NCBI GenBank assembly: GCA_958295525.1
Contig: OY282355.1
Span: 1,675,504-1,739,503, forward strand
Reading direction: 5' to 3'
Source of the DNA: an uncultured Dehalococcoidia bacterium
GTDB taxonomy: Bacteria > Chloroflexota > Dehalococcoidia > Lucifugimonadales > Australimonadaceae
Length of the DNA: 64,000 nt
The first letter of the stretch is position 1. Each line of letters opens with the position of its first letter. Made by a program: the position numbers and the translations under genes. Shown here piece by piece: positions 47,021 through 54,906 of the stretch. The notes below the pieces were generated by a model. It was not told the DNA's origin, made no database searches, and was given only the letters and a program-made list of their open reading frames with translations.

Positions 47021-48708
47021 GCCAGCGCCTCCCGCCCGGCGGGCGACTCTATCGTCTCGAACACGCTTTCGCCCGCGGGCACGTGGGGATACACGTTCTC
47101 TTCCGGCTCCACGCGAAAGTCAATCAGCGCAGGGCCGTCCACGGCCGCCGCCTCTTCGATGGCCGCCCGAACCTCCGACTCCTCAGTCACCCGCCGCGCC
47201 CAGATGCCGTAGGCTTCCGCGAGTTTCACGAAGTCCGGGTTGCCCGTGTAGCCCGACGCCACCCGGCCGCCGCCGTAGAACAGATCCTGCAACTGCCGCA
47301 CCAAACCCAAGTTGCCGTTGTTCAGAATGGCGAACTTCACGGGCGTGTTGTGCTCCACAATGGTCGCCAGTTCCGACATCGTCATCTGAAAGCCGCCGTC
47401 TCCGGCGATGCTCCAGACGGGGCGGTTGGGCTGCGCGAAGGCCGCCCCCATCGCGGCGGGAACCTCGAACCCCATCGTCCCCAGCCCGCCCGACGTGATC
47501 CACAGGTCAGGCTCTTTGAAAACGTAGCGCTGCGCCGCCCACATCTGATGCTGACCCACGCCCGTCACGACGATGGCCCGTCCGTCCGTCGCCTCGCAGA
47601 TTTCCTGGATGACGCGCTGCGGACGCAGCCCGCCGCTTCCCCCCGGGTACAGCGGATGCTCGTCGCGGAGCGCGTCTATTTCCGCGATCCAATCGGGCCG
47701 CGACACCTTGTCCACTTGCATGGCGAGCGCGTGCAGCACGCGCTTCGCGTCCCCCACGATGGGGACGGTGACCCGGACGTTCTTCCCCACTTCCGCCGGG
47801 TCTATGTCTACGTGGATGACCCGCGCGTTCGGCGCGAACGCGCTCAATCTCCCCGTGACGCGGTCGTCGAACCGCATCCCCACGCCGATGATGAGGTCGG
47901 CGCGGTCTATCGCCCAATTGTTGTGCGCTTGGCCGTGCATCCCGGGCATGCCCAAACTCAGCACGTGGTCGCCGGGGAAAGCGCCGATTCCAAGCAGCGT
48001 TGTGATGACGGGAATTTGCGCCCGCTCCGCGATCTCCCGCGCTTCGTCAAATGCGCCGGAGATGAGCGCGCCGTGTCCGAGCAGCAGCAGCGGACGCTCC
48101 GACTCGCGGATGAGTTGCGCCGCGCGCTTGATCATCTGCCCGTGCCCCTCGAGCGTCGGCTTGTAGGAAGGCAGGTTCACATGCTCCGGATAATCGAATT
48201 CCGCCGTTTCGGTGAGCACGTCGCGGGGGAGGTCCACCAGCGCCGGCCCGGGGCGCCCCGTCCGCGCAATGTGGAACGCCTCCTTCATCACGCGCGGAAT
48301 GTCCTTCGTGTCCATCACGAGGTAGTTGTGCTTCGTGATGGGCATCGTGATGCCGGTGGTGTCAGTCTCCTGAAATGCGTCGCGCCCGATGGCGGCGCGC
48401 GGCACCTGCCCCGTCACCGCCACGATGGGCGTCGAGTCCATCATCGCCGTGGCGAGCGGCGTGACGAGGTTGGTCGCCCCGGGGCCGGAGGTCGCCACGG
48501 CCACGCCCACCTTGCCCGATGCCCGGGCGTAGCCGTCCGCCGCGTGCCCTGCGTTCTGCTCGTGCCGCACCAGCACGTGGCGGAGTTTCGGATACTCCGG
48601 CAGCGTCTGATACAGGGGCAAGATCGCCCCGCCGGGCAAGCCGAAGAGCAGATCGACCCCTTCCCGGATCAGGCACTCGCACACCATCTGCGCGCCCGTC
48701 AACTGCAC
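47008..48708 (-). CDS. ilvB: Acetolactate synthase, large subunit
   Basis: A 566-residue TPP enzyme, first common step of valine/leucine/isoleucine synthesis. FGLPGGAILPLY, the cofactor-activating Glu in RHEQNAGHAADGYARA, QETDTTGITMPITKHN (specific to AHAS) and the TPP motif GDGGFQMTMSEL ... NNGNLGLVRQ are intact. GTG at 48708 follows AAGGATGG. It is the first gene after the leucine T-box terminator. Confidence 0.96.
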   Translation of the reverse strand: MQLTGAQMVCECLIREGVDLLFGLPGGAILPLYQTLPEYPKLRHVLVRHEQNAGHAADGYARASGKVGVAVATSGPGATNLVTPLATAMMDSTPIVAVTGQVPRAAIGRDAFQETDTTGITMPITKHNYLVMDTKDIPRVMKEAFHIARTGRPGPALVDLPRDVLTETAEFDYPEHVNLPSYKPTLEGHGQMIKRAAQLIRESERPLLLLGHGALISGAFDEAREIAERAQIPVITTLLGIGAFPGDHVLSLGMPGMHGQAHNNWAIDRADLIIGVGMRFDDRVTGRLSAFAPNARVIHVDIDPAEVGKNVRVTVPIVGDAKRVLHALAMQVDKVSRPDWIAEIDALRDEHPLYPGGSGGLRPQRVIQEICEATDGRAIVVTGVGQHQMWAAQRYVFKEPDLWITSGGLGTMGFEVPAAMGAAFAQPNRPVWSIAGDGGFQMTMSELATIVEHNTPVKFAILNNGNLGLVRQLQDLFYGGGRVASGYTGNPDFVKLAEAYGIWARRVTEESEVRAAIEEAAAVDGPALIDFRVEPEENVYPHVPAGESVFETIESPAGREALAWLT

Positions 48709-48772
48709 GTTGCTTCACCATCCTTCCCGCGTCCCGTCGTTCCCTTGCACTGACCGCCGCTCCGACGGGTAT

Positions 48773-48800
48773 AAAAAAACCCGTCCCACGAAGGGACGGG
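48773..48800 (-). terminator. T-box intrinsic terminator of the ilv-leu leader
   Basis: CCCGTCCC-TTCGT-GGGACGGG followed by seven T residues on the minus strand, 64 bases before ilvB. It is a textbook intrinsic terminator. Confidence 0.92.
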
Positions 48801-49028
48801 ACAAAAGCGCCCGCGGTGCCACCCTGCTTCCCCGGCGCACGGGCCGGGGCAACTCTGTGCGCGGTAACGGCGCGCTCCGCCGACCCTACTGCGAGTTCAG
48901 GCCAGCCGCTCAGGGGCGAGTTCAGGGAGGCTTGCGTCCATCGCCGACCTTTCACCAACCGTCGGCTCGCTGCGATGCGCTTATCCCCTACTACTCCCCG
49001 TCCGCACGGACGGATATGGGAACTGCTT
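48773..49028 (-). ncRNA. T-box leader, leucine-specific (specifier CTC)
   Basis: The T-box core AGGGTGGCACCGCGG (48826-48812) lies before the terminator. Stem I has AGTAGTAGGGG, the AG bulge and the distal loop GGTTGGTGAAA. The frame GAA-CTC-GCCCCTGAG, aligned with GAA-TGG-ACCCCTGAG of the trp leader, places the specifier CTC (Leu) at 48920-48918. CCTGAACTCGC occurs a second time 25 bases further on (48901-48891). The TGGC in the bulge would pair best with a G discriminator, which is unusual for tRNA-Leu. It controls ilvB-N-C-leuA by tRNA-Leu charging. Confidence 0.9.
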
Positions 49029-49033
49029 GCTAT

Positions 49034-49062
49034 CCTATCACACGCCCCCGGGGATTCGTCAA
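49034..49062 (-). promoter_or_regulatory. Promoter of the ilv-leu operon
   Basis: TTGACG (49062-49057) followed by GATAGG (49039-49034) at 17 bases, or by TAGGAT at 19 bases. Transcription would start just before the T-box. Confidence 0.6.
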
Positions 49063-49168
49063 GCGCAATGCTCGTTCAATGCACAGGAGACAGCGATGGG
49101 TTACGCGGCCTCCATGCGCTCCTCCCGGCAGGCGGAAGTTGGCGGCGCGGTCGACTGGGGAGAGCGGC

Positions 49169-49263
49169 GCGGCGGCGGTCGGGAGTCGCGGTTGGCGTTG
49201 GGGTCGGCGCAGGCCGCGCTGGGGAGTCGTCGCAGGGGAACGGCGTCGCGGTGGGAGTCGTCG
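49169..49263 (-). pseudogene. Decayed copy of the Thr-Pro linker region of the J-domain/protease gene
   Basis: This stretch matches 50946-51035, inside the neighbouring gene, almost base for base over about 90 positions. Read on the minus strand it gives [16 protein letters not shown] plus more TP units, the same peptide as in the gene. It then degenerates and has no start. It lies just past the gene's stop codon. Otherwise 49063-49280 shows no gene. Confidence 0.75.
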
Positions 49264-49280
49264 TACATCATAAGACGCCT

Positions 49281-52200
49281 CTAGCGCGGCCCGCCCCATA
49301 CATGCAATTCATTGCAATAGCCTGGCGTGTTGGAGTCCCACTTGAATGAAAACCGTTCGATCTGGAAAGTCTCGTGGTTGACCTCCACCGTGTATGTGAG
49401 GTGCCTTCCTTCTTCGTATGGCAGGTTGCCTGTCAATTCCACTCGCCCGCTGGACTCTGATCCGCGCACTGCACGGGAGAGTAAAATCGGAATCATTCTG
49501 ATAGGATCGGCCCTATGTCCGACCTCTTGGGCTATCTCTCTGCCGTAGTAATGATAATCATTGCATCCCTGTTCGGCATAAGCCGCTTGGTGATGGTCCG
49601 GCGACGCATCGGGCGCATATCCTGCCGCCTTGGCTTCCAATAGCCATCGCTCCGGCCGGTCTGGAACCAGCGGCGCGTCGGTAATACGCACCAACATCTG
49701 GGCTTCTTGCTTTGTCATCCCAGGCTCCAACGCCGCGTTCAAGGCCAATACCTCTGCATCCATCTGACTAAGCAATGGACTACCCGATTCGGGGTAGTGG
49801 GACATCAGCGAGGTCACCTTCGTGGAATGAGACATATCCAGTACGGCATGCAAGACCTCGTGCGCCATCAGATGCGTTCCAAAACCGTATTTGTCAGCGC
49901 ACGCCGAAGCCCGCATGAAGATAGTCACTTCCCCGCGCGTGACTAAGCCGCGTCTCTCCCAAGCGGAGCCTAAACCACATACTCGCCCATCCGATGCACG
50001 CCGCGGCCCACTAACGATGTGCAGGTCAGCGTCCTGCTCTTCATCAACTCGCTGAAACTGCAATCCCGCAGCTTCATTGATTAGCAGGGCTGCCGCATTC
50101 ATATAACTATGGAGCGACATATCCCGAGCGTACCATTTGACTACGTTGGAATGCCAATGGACGACATAAGGCACATCCCAACCGGAGCATCCCGCTATGT
50201 GGTCTTCTCGGTTCACGCGCGCAGGTCTATCCCAGTAGCAATCCCAGACCTCCCTCTTCACAGAGTACGGCGTTGGAGCGGGAGTAGGCGTTGCGGTTGG
50301 GCGCGGGGTGGGCGAGGGAGTGGGCGTTGGGCGCGGAGTCGCGGTGGGCGTTGGGGTAGGCCGAGGGGTAGGCGTCGGCGTTGGGGTAGGGCGCGGGGTG
50401 GGAGTGGCGGTCGGGCAAGGCGGGAGGGTCGGCGTAGGAGACGGGGGAGGCGCAAGGGCGCTCGCGGGAGGAGACGTCGGAGACGGCGTTGCGGACGCCG
50501 TAGGCGGGGGCTCGCTCGCCGGCGCCGGCGTTGGGGTCGCGGCGGCGGCGCGGGCTTCGCGGCAACGCTGCGCCGGCGCGTGGTCGCGGACGGCTTGCGC
50601 GAACAAGCCGCGCTGATGCCGCAGCCAGAACGACCAGTCTTCGTGGGGGCCCCAGCCCGGGACGCGCTCCCGCTCCAAGCGGCGCGTTTCCACCAAGAAC
50701 GCGGCTATCTCCAACTGCGTCTCCAGCGTTTCCAAGCGCGCGCACGCTTCGAGGATGGGCAGCGCCTCAAGGCCGCCCAGCCCCGTCTCGAAGGCGGCGG
50801 CGCTCTCGGCGAGGGCGTCGGCCGCTTGCTGCGCGCTCCATCCTCGCGCCCACTCGCGCCATTCGTCCGTGAGGGGTTGCGGCGGCCAATCGGGCGTAGG
50901 GCTAGGCGTAGGGGACGGCGCGGCGGTCGGCGTAGGGGTGGGAGTCGCGGCGGCGGTCGGAGTCGCGGTTGGCGTCGGGGTCGGCGTAGGCCGCGCCGGG
51001 GAGTCGTCGCAGGGGAACGGCGTCGCGGTGGGAGTCGGCGTCCAAGTCGGCTCGGGCGTCGCGGTTGGCGTAAAGGCGGGCGTTGGCGTAGCCGTAGGCG
51101 CGGGCGCGGGAGCAGGCGGCGGCTCCGCCTCCTGCAGGTTCAGATAGATGATGATCGCGGCGAGCCCGGCGAGCGTCGCAAGCGCGAGGGCGCCCCAAAT
51201 CCGGTATCGCCAGTCGTCCGAACCGCCGCCGCTTGGCGGGACAGGCTCTCTGGGCGGGGGCGGGGGCGGAGCCGAGGGCTGGCGATACCTCTCCTTGAAA
51301 CGCTCGCTCTCCTCCCTGTCGCGTTGCGCCTGCTCGCGTTGCGCCTGCTCGCGCTCCTCCCTGTCGCGCTCCGCCTGCTCGCGTTGCGCTTGCTCGCGTT
51401 GCGCCTGCTCGCGTTGCGCCTGCGCCCGTTCGGCTTGCTCGCGTTGCGCTTGCGCCTGCCACGGCTGATCGGAGGCGACCGCGCCCCGGCCATTGCAAAG
51501 GGAGCACTCCGTGCCTGCGCGAATGCTCTCGGACTCAACGAGCAAGGCGCGCGCTTCGGAGACTGCCTGCATCCGCGAGGTGGCGTCCGGCGCCTTGTTC
51601 CGGTCGGGATGATGCTCCATCGCCTTCCGGCGGAACGCCTGCGATATTTCCTCTGGAGAAGCGCCTAACGGAATGTCCAACACCCGGTGATATTTCGTGG
51701 CGACTCTGCCTGATCCTCCGCACGACGGGCATTGCGCCGGCGCCGCTCGCCCCGCGTGTCCGCTCCTTGCCGAGTTCGCCTCTTGGCGGCGGCGGCTCTC
51801 TTCCGCTGCCTTACGCGCTTCTTCTGAGCGGCGGCGGGCTTCCGCCGCCCTGCGCGCTTCCTCTGAGCGACGGCGGGCTTCCTCCGCAGCGCGGCGGTTC
51901 TCCTCACGGCGGCGCGCCGAGTTCGCCTCTTGGCGGCGGCGGCTCTCTTCCGCCGCCTTACGCGCTTCCTCCTCGCTGCGGCTCCGCTCTTCCGCCGCCC
52001 TGCGCGCTTCCTCTGAGCGGCGGCGGGCTTCCTCTGCGTCGCGGCGGTTCTCCTCACGGCGGCGCGTCTCTTTCTCTTCTTCCCGCGCCTGCTCGCGCCG
52101 CCTTTCGAGGACGACCTCGCTTTCGTAGCCGACGCCGAAGCACTGCGGGCAGCGCAGCCATTCGCCGGTATGCGATGCGGTCTGCCCGTGCCCGTCGCAG

Positions 52201-52493
52201 AGCGCGCAGACGCCGCCGTCCACGAGCCGGACGTCGCGCCCCTGCCGGCGGCGGCGCATCAGATGCTCGCCGCAGAGCGGGCTATGCGCCTCGCTGAACG
52301 GCTCGTCGGCGCAATAGCCGACGCCGCGCTCTTGGCATCCGGGTTCGCCGCAACGCGCTTGCCGGGGATTGTGGACGTGCATCCGCCAGAGCGTCGGCGG
52401 GAAGGATCGCCCGCACTGCGGGCAGGATCGGAGATGGCCGCCGCCGGACGCGCCGCCCTGCGCTCGATAGTAGCCGCGATTTTCGACGCCCAT
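49281..52493 (-). CDS. J-domain / CxxC zinc / transmembrane / matrixin-like metalloprotease fusion protein
   Basis: A 1070-residue mosaic. Residues 24-118 hold paired cysteines (24/27, 48/53, 61/74, 96/99, 115/118), some of the DnaJ zinc type CxxCxGxG. Residues ~125-242 form a charged coiled coil with a tandem ~50-residue duplication. CPSCGGSG (255-262), a J-domain (~268-320) with His295-Pro296-Asp297, and CSLCNGRG (330-337) follow. Then come AQREQ-type repeats, one membrane helix (~431-453), Thr-Pro linkers (~458-540, ~650-742) around a helical domain, and a C-terminal domain with HEVLH (878-882), third His889 and Met897 in SLMSHY. The J-domain side should be cytoplasmic and the protease outside. 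The last ~800 bases are lower in GC than the rest. I know no described family with this order. ATG at 52493 has no clear ribosome site. Confidence 0.75.
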   Translation of the reverse strand: MGVENRGYYRAQGGASGGGHLRSCPQCGRSFPPTLWRMHVHNPRQARCGEPGCQERGVGYCADEPFSEAHSPLCGEHLMRRRRQGRDVRLVDGGVCALCDGHGQTASHTGEWLRCPQCFGVGYESEVVLERRREQAREEEKETRRREENRRDAEEARRRSEEARRAAEERSRSEEEARKAAEESRRRQEANSARRREENRRAAEEARRRSEEARRAAEARRRSEEARKAAEESRRRQEANSARSGHAGRAAPAQCPSCGGSGRVATKYHRVLDIPLGASPEEISQAFRRKAMEHHPDRNKAPDATSRMQAVSEARALLVESESIRAGTECSLCNGRGAVASDQPWQAQAQREQAERAQAQREQAQREQAQREQAERDREEREQAQREQAQRDREESERFKERYRQPSAPPPPPPREPVPPSGGGSDDWRYRIWGALALATLAGLAAIIIYLNLQEAEPPPAPAPAPTATPTPAFTPTATPEPTWTPTPTATPFPCDDSPARPTPTPTPTATPTAAATPTPTPTAAPSPTPSPTPDWPPQPLTDEWREWARGWSAQQAADALAESAAAFETGLGGLEALPILEACARLETLETQLEIAAFLVETRRLERERVPGWGPHEDWSFWLRHQRGLFAQAVRDHAPAQRCREARAAAATPTPAPASEPPPTASATPSPTSPPASALAPPPSPTPTLPPCPTATPTPRPTPTPTPTPRPTPTPTATPRPTPTPSPTPRPTATPTPAPTPYSVKREVWDCYWDRPARVNREDHIAGCSGWDVPYVVHWHSNVVKWYARDMSLHSYMNAAALLINEAAGLQFQRVDEEQDADLHIVSGPRRASDGRVCGLGSAWERRGLVTRGEVTIFMRASACADKYGFGTHLMAHEVLHAVLDMSHSTKVTSLMSHYPESGSPLLSQMDAEVLALNAALEPGMTKQEAQMLVRITDAPLVPDRPERWLLEAKAAGYAPDASPDHHQAAYAEQGCNDYHYYGREIAQEVGHRADPIRMIPILLSRAVRGSESSGRVELTGNLPYEEGRHLTYTVEVNHETFQIERFSFKWDSNTPGYCNELHVWGGPR
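51768..52064 (-). repeat. Internal tandem duplication of the coiled-coil coding segment
   Basis: Residues 144-193 and 194-242 of the fusion protein are near-identical, each opening with RRREENRR and closing with [10 protein letters not shown]. The DNA copies are 52064-51915 and 51914-51768. The first has one extra codon and two or three substitutions. Confidence 0.85.
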
Positions 52494-52602
52494 AGGCGGG
52501 GAGTATATGCGAGGCGGGGCGAGCCCGGCGCCGTGGAGCGCGGCGCCGCTCCATCGTAAGGGGGAGGCGCGACGGCGCGAGGGGCGGGCGGCGCGCCGAC
52601 TG

Positions 52603-52745
52603 GATTCCCGCCTACACGGGAATGACGATAGGGTAGGAGCGAGGTTCCCGCCTACGCGGGAACGACGATAGGGTGGGGGCGAGGTTCCCGCCTACGCGGG
52701 AACGACGATAGGGTGGGGCGAGGTTCCCGCCTACGCGGGAACGAC
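52603..52745. repeat. Four-copy REP-like hairpin cluster
   Basis: Four hairpins TTCCCGCCTACGCGGGAA (first copy with ACACGGGAA) spaced about 40 bases apart, each followed by (T/C)GACGATAGGGT in the first three. The spacer is repeated with the hairpin, so the array grew by tandem copying. The 52494-52795 gap holds nothing else that I can see. Confidence 0.9.
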
Positions 52746-52795
52746 GGGACAGGGGATCCGGCGCGGCGGCAGGGCCGTAACGTCCGGCGCATCGC

Positions 52796-52945
52796 TCATA
52801 AGCCGTCGTTGTCCCGCTTGTTCCGCTCTTCGTTTTCGGAGGTCCTGCCCGTGAAATAGTGGCGCAGAACGACGTAGAGGATAGCGGACGGCACGAAAAT
52901 CGCGCCGAACGATATGGCGTAGGCCGTCAGGTAATAGTCATTCAT
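52796..52945 (-). CDS. Small single-span membrane protein
   Basis: 49 residues starting MNDYYLTAYAISFG. One hydrophobic helix (about 6-26) and a charged tail ERNKRDNDGL. ATG at 52945 is 2 bases past the stop of the next membrane protein, which supports it as a real coupled gene. Size and layout resemble small accessory subunits such as CcmD-like proteins, but there is no cytochrome gene here. Function unknown. Confidence 0.55.
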   Translation of the reverse strand: MNDYYLTAYAISFGAIFVPSAILYVVLRHYFTGRTSENEERNKRDNDGL

Positions 52946-52947
52946 TG

Positions 52948-53346
52948 TTATCGTCCGCGCCCAAACGCTCTCCGCGCGCTCAGCGTCCGCCCCCGTCTCC
53001 TCTCGCCGCAGTACGCCTCTTCCAGCAAAATGACCGCGGGGAAAAGTCCGATGATTCCGGCCCCCGGGACGGGCAAGCATGCGCTCTCCAGCAATGCAAT
53101 CATAGCCGCTAAAGGAAGGGATGCGACCGCGGCTAGGCTGAGGAAGAGTTTCCTCTTCGCCCTTCTTGCAGATGCGCGTAAAAGCGAAACTATGGCGACG
53201 GTCGCAAGCAAAGGAAACGGCAGGAATTTTGGGAATATGCTGGCGTCGCCGTCTACGGGATAAATCGCCAGTATGGCGACCAAAGGGATCGCTAACCCTT
53301 CAAAGCAGATGAAGTACAGCGTCATTTTCAGCGGCAAACTCATCAT
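52948..53346 (-). CDS. Unknown membrane protein, four hydrophobic segments
   Basis: 132 residues (MMSLPLKMTLYF...). Hydrophobic segments lie at about 8-28, 38-56, 67-87 and 93-109. A basic loop ARRAKRK precedes LFLSLAAVASLPLAAMIALL. The second half (…LSLA…LxLAxMxA…P.AVILLEEAYCGE) resembles the corresponding half of the 53439-53903 protein, so the two are probably paralogues. GGCGGTGAA precedes the ATG at 53346. Lower GC than the genes further right. Confidence 0.6.
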   Translation of the reverse strand: MMSLPLKMTLYFICFEGLAIPLVAILAIYPVDGDASIFPKFLPFPLLATVAIVSLLRASARRAKRKLFLSLAAVASLPLAAMIALLESACLPVPGAGIIGLFPAVILLEEAYCGERRRGRTLSARRAFGRGR

Positions 53347-53438
53347 TTCACCGCCGAGTCTGTATTGCGCGCGAGTTGGCCATGCGCGAATCCTACCGAT
53401 GTCCCCATCCGCATGTCAAGCACGAGGAGCCTGATCGT

Positions 53439-53903
53439 TCAGCAGCCGCCTACAGAATCAACGGAAGGGTTTTCTCCGCAGACTTCCGCGCCGTGCGCCT
53501 CACATAGGAACACGGCGGCGGGAACGACGGCGAACACGAGCAGCACCAGCCCCGTTTCAATCCACCAGCGCGCGACGAACGCCATCATTGGAAGCGCGAG
53601 CAGCAGAGAGAACGCGCCCGCCAGCGACAGCAGCGTCCGGCGGCGCCGCCGGCTAATAACCGAAAGCAACCCGAACGCCGCGACGGGCAGCGGAATGACC
53701 GCGTAGAGCGTGAGGAAGAGGCGCTGAACGGGAAGGTCAGGGATGCCCCATCGCGCGAGAACGTAGACGGTGGCGCCCCATCCGATATAGAGCGACATCC
53801 CTATTGCGGCGCCCACGCATGGGGCGCCGCGCAGCCGCAGCCGCGTGAAGAGCGCGCCTGCGGCGCAGGCCCCCGCTCCGCCAAGAAGGAGGAAAACAGC
53901 CAT
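53439..53903 (-). CDS. Unknown membrane protein, paralogue of its neighbour
   Basis: 154 residues with four hydrophobic helices (about 1-18, 29-50, 60-83, 90-130 split in two). RRRRRTLLSLAGAFSLLLALPMMAF and FLCEAHGAEVCGE align with the 52948-53346 protein. No catalytic motif is visible. A 92-base gap separates the two. Confidence 0.6.
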   Translation of the reverse strand: MAVFLLLGGAGACAAGALFTRLRLRGAPCVGAAIGMSLYIGWGATVYVLARWGIPDLPVQRLFLTLYAVIPLPVAAFGLLSVISRRRRRTLLSLAGAFSLLLALPMMAFVARWWIETGLVLLVFAVVPAAVFLCEAHGAEVCGENPSVDSVGGC

Positions 53904-53931
53904 GGGCGCCGACTTGCCTACGCCTTGCCTG

Positions 53932-54885
53932 TCACGCCCTTCCGACCGCCGCGTCTATGCGGGCGGCGAGGGCGGGGTCGAGGGGGCCGTCGGCTTCGGC
54001 GGCGAGGCAGTCGCGGAGTTCGGCGCGGTTCTTGACGCCGAGGACGACGGTGGCGACGCCGTCCATCGAGAGGGCGTATTGGTGCGCGAGGCGGGCGGCG
54101 GACACGCCCATCTCGGCGGCGATGGCGCGGAAGGGCGCGGCGCGGTCGTAGTCGCGGCGCTCCGAGTGGCCGTCGGGCAAGGGGCGGTCTATGGCGTCCG
54201 TGAGCGCTCCGGCCTGGGCGGCGCGAATGCCCATCACAGGGATGCGGTTGGCGTTGGCGGCGGCGATGATTTCGCGTGGGCGCGCCGGGCCGTCGAAGCG
54301 GTGGAGCCCGCCCGGCGAGTCGAGGAGGTTGGCGATGCACTGGACGAAGTCGGGGCGCGGGCCGACCACCATGAGATCAAGGAGCGCGTCCGGCTCGCCG
54401 ATGCCGGTGAGCCCCCAGGATCCGATGCGGCTTTCCTCGACGAGCCGCCTGAATGCGGGAGCGATAGCCCCAGGGAGGGCGAACGCGGGCGTGGTTCGCT
54501 CGTCGCCGGGCTCACGGAGGGCGACCATATTGTGGAGCAGCATTATGTCCACGCGGGAGAGGCGCATCCGCTCGAGGCTCGCGTCTAGGCTTGCGGAGAG
54601 GAGGTCGTAGGCGCGGTCGGGGGGCGCGTCCCCCAGCCGGCATTTCGTCGTTATCCGCACGCCGTCGGGCAGGGCGCCGCCGAACGCTTCGCCGATCACG
54701 GACTCGGCTTCGCCGCCGCCGTAGGAAGGCGCGAGGTCGAGGAGCGTGACGCCGGAGTCCACGGCCTCGCGGACGACGGCCACGCACTCCTCGCGGGTGG
54801 TCGCGCCCCAGATTTGGCCGAGTCCGCCTCCGCCGAGCGAGAGGGCGCTGACGGAGCCGAGTTCGCCGAATGGCCGCTGTTCCAT
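53932..54885 (-). CDS. Aldo/keto reductase family oxidoreductase
   Basis: A 317-residue TIM-barrel NADPH-dependent oxidoreductase. GVTLLDLAPSYGGGEAESVIG carries the catalytic Asp and Tyr, the barrel Lys is in ITTKCRLG, and VDIMLLHNM has the active-site His. The C-terminal VATVVLGVKNRAELRD is the cofactor region. Closest in style to L-fucose/galactose-dehydrogenase-type AKRs; the substrate is uncertain. It lies 21 bases after the dehydrogenase gene upstream. Confidence 0.87.
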   Translation of the reverse strand: MEQRPFGELGSVSALSLGGGGLGQIWGATTREECVAVVREAVDSGVTLLDLAPSYGGGEAESVIGEAFGGALPDGVRITTKCRLGDAPPDRAYDLLSASLDASLERMRLSRVDIMLLHNMVALREPGDERTTPAFALPGAIAPAFRRLVEESRIGSWGLTGIGEPDALLDLMVVGPRPDFVQCIANLLDSPGGLHRFDGPARPREIIAAANANRIPVMGIRAAQAGALTDAIDRPLPDGHSERRDYDRAAPFRAIAAEMGVSAARLAHQYALSMDGVATVVLGVKNRAELRDCLAAEADGPLDPALAARIDAAVGRA

Positions 54886-54906
54886 GCTGCGCCTCCTTCG
54901 GGCGGG

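Noticed and set aside
48952-48965. TGG in the loop GGTTGGTGAAA of the ilv leader read as a Trp specifier
   Set aside because: The same TGGTGAAA occurs in the trp leader and is the conserved distal loop of stem I. The specifier lies further 3' in the GAA-NNN-nCCCCTGAG frame and is CTC.
53945-54588. A 247-residue plus-strand frame opposite the aldo/keto reductase
   Set aside because: Gly/Val/Glu/Ala-rich mirror frame antisense to an enzyme with all catalytic residues.
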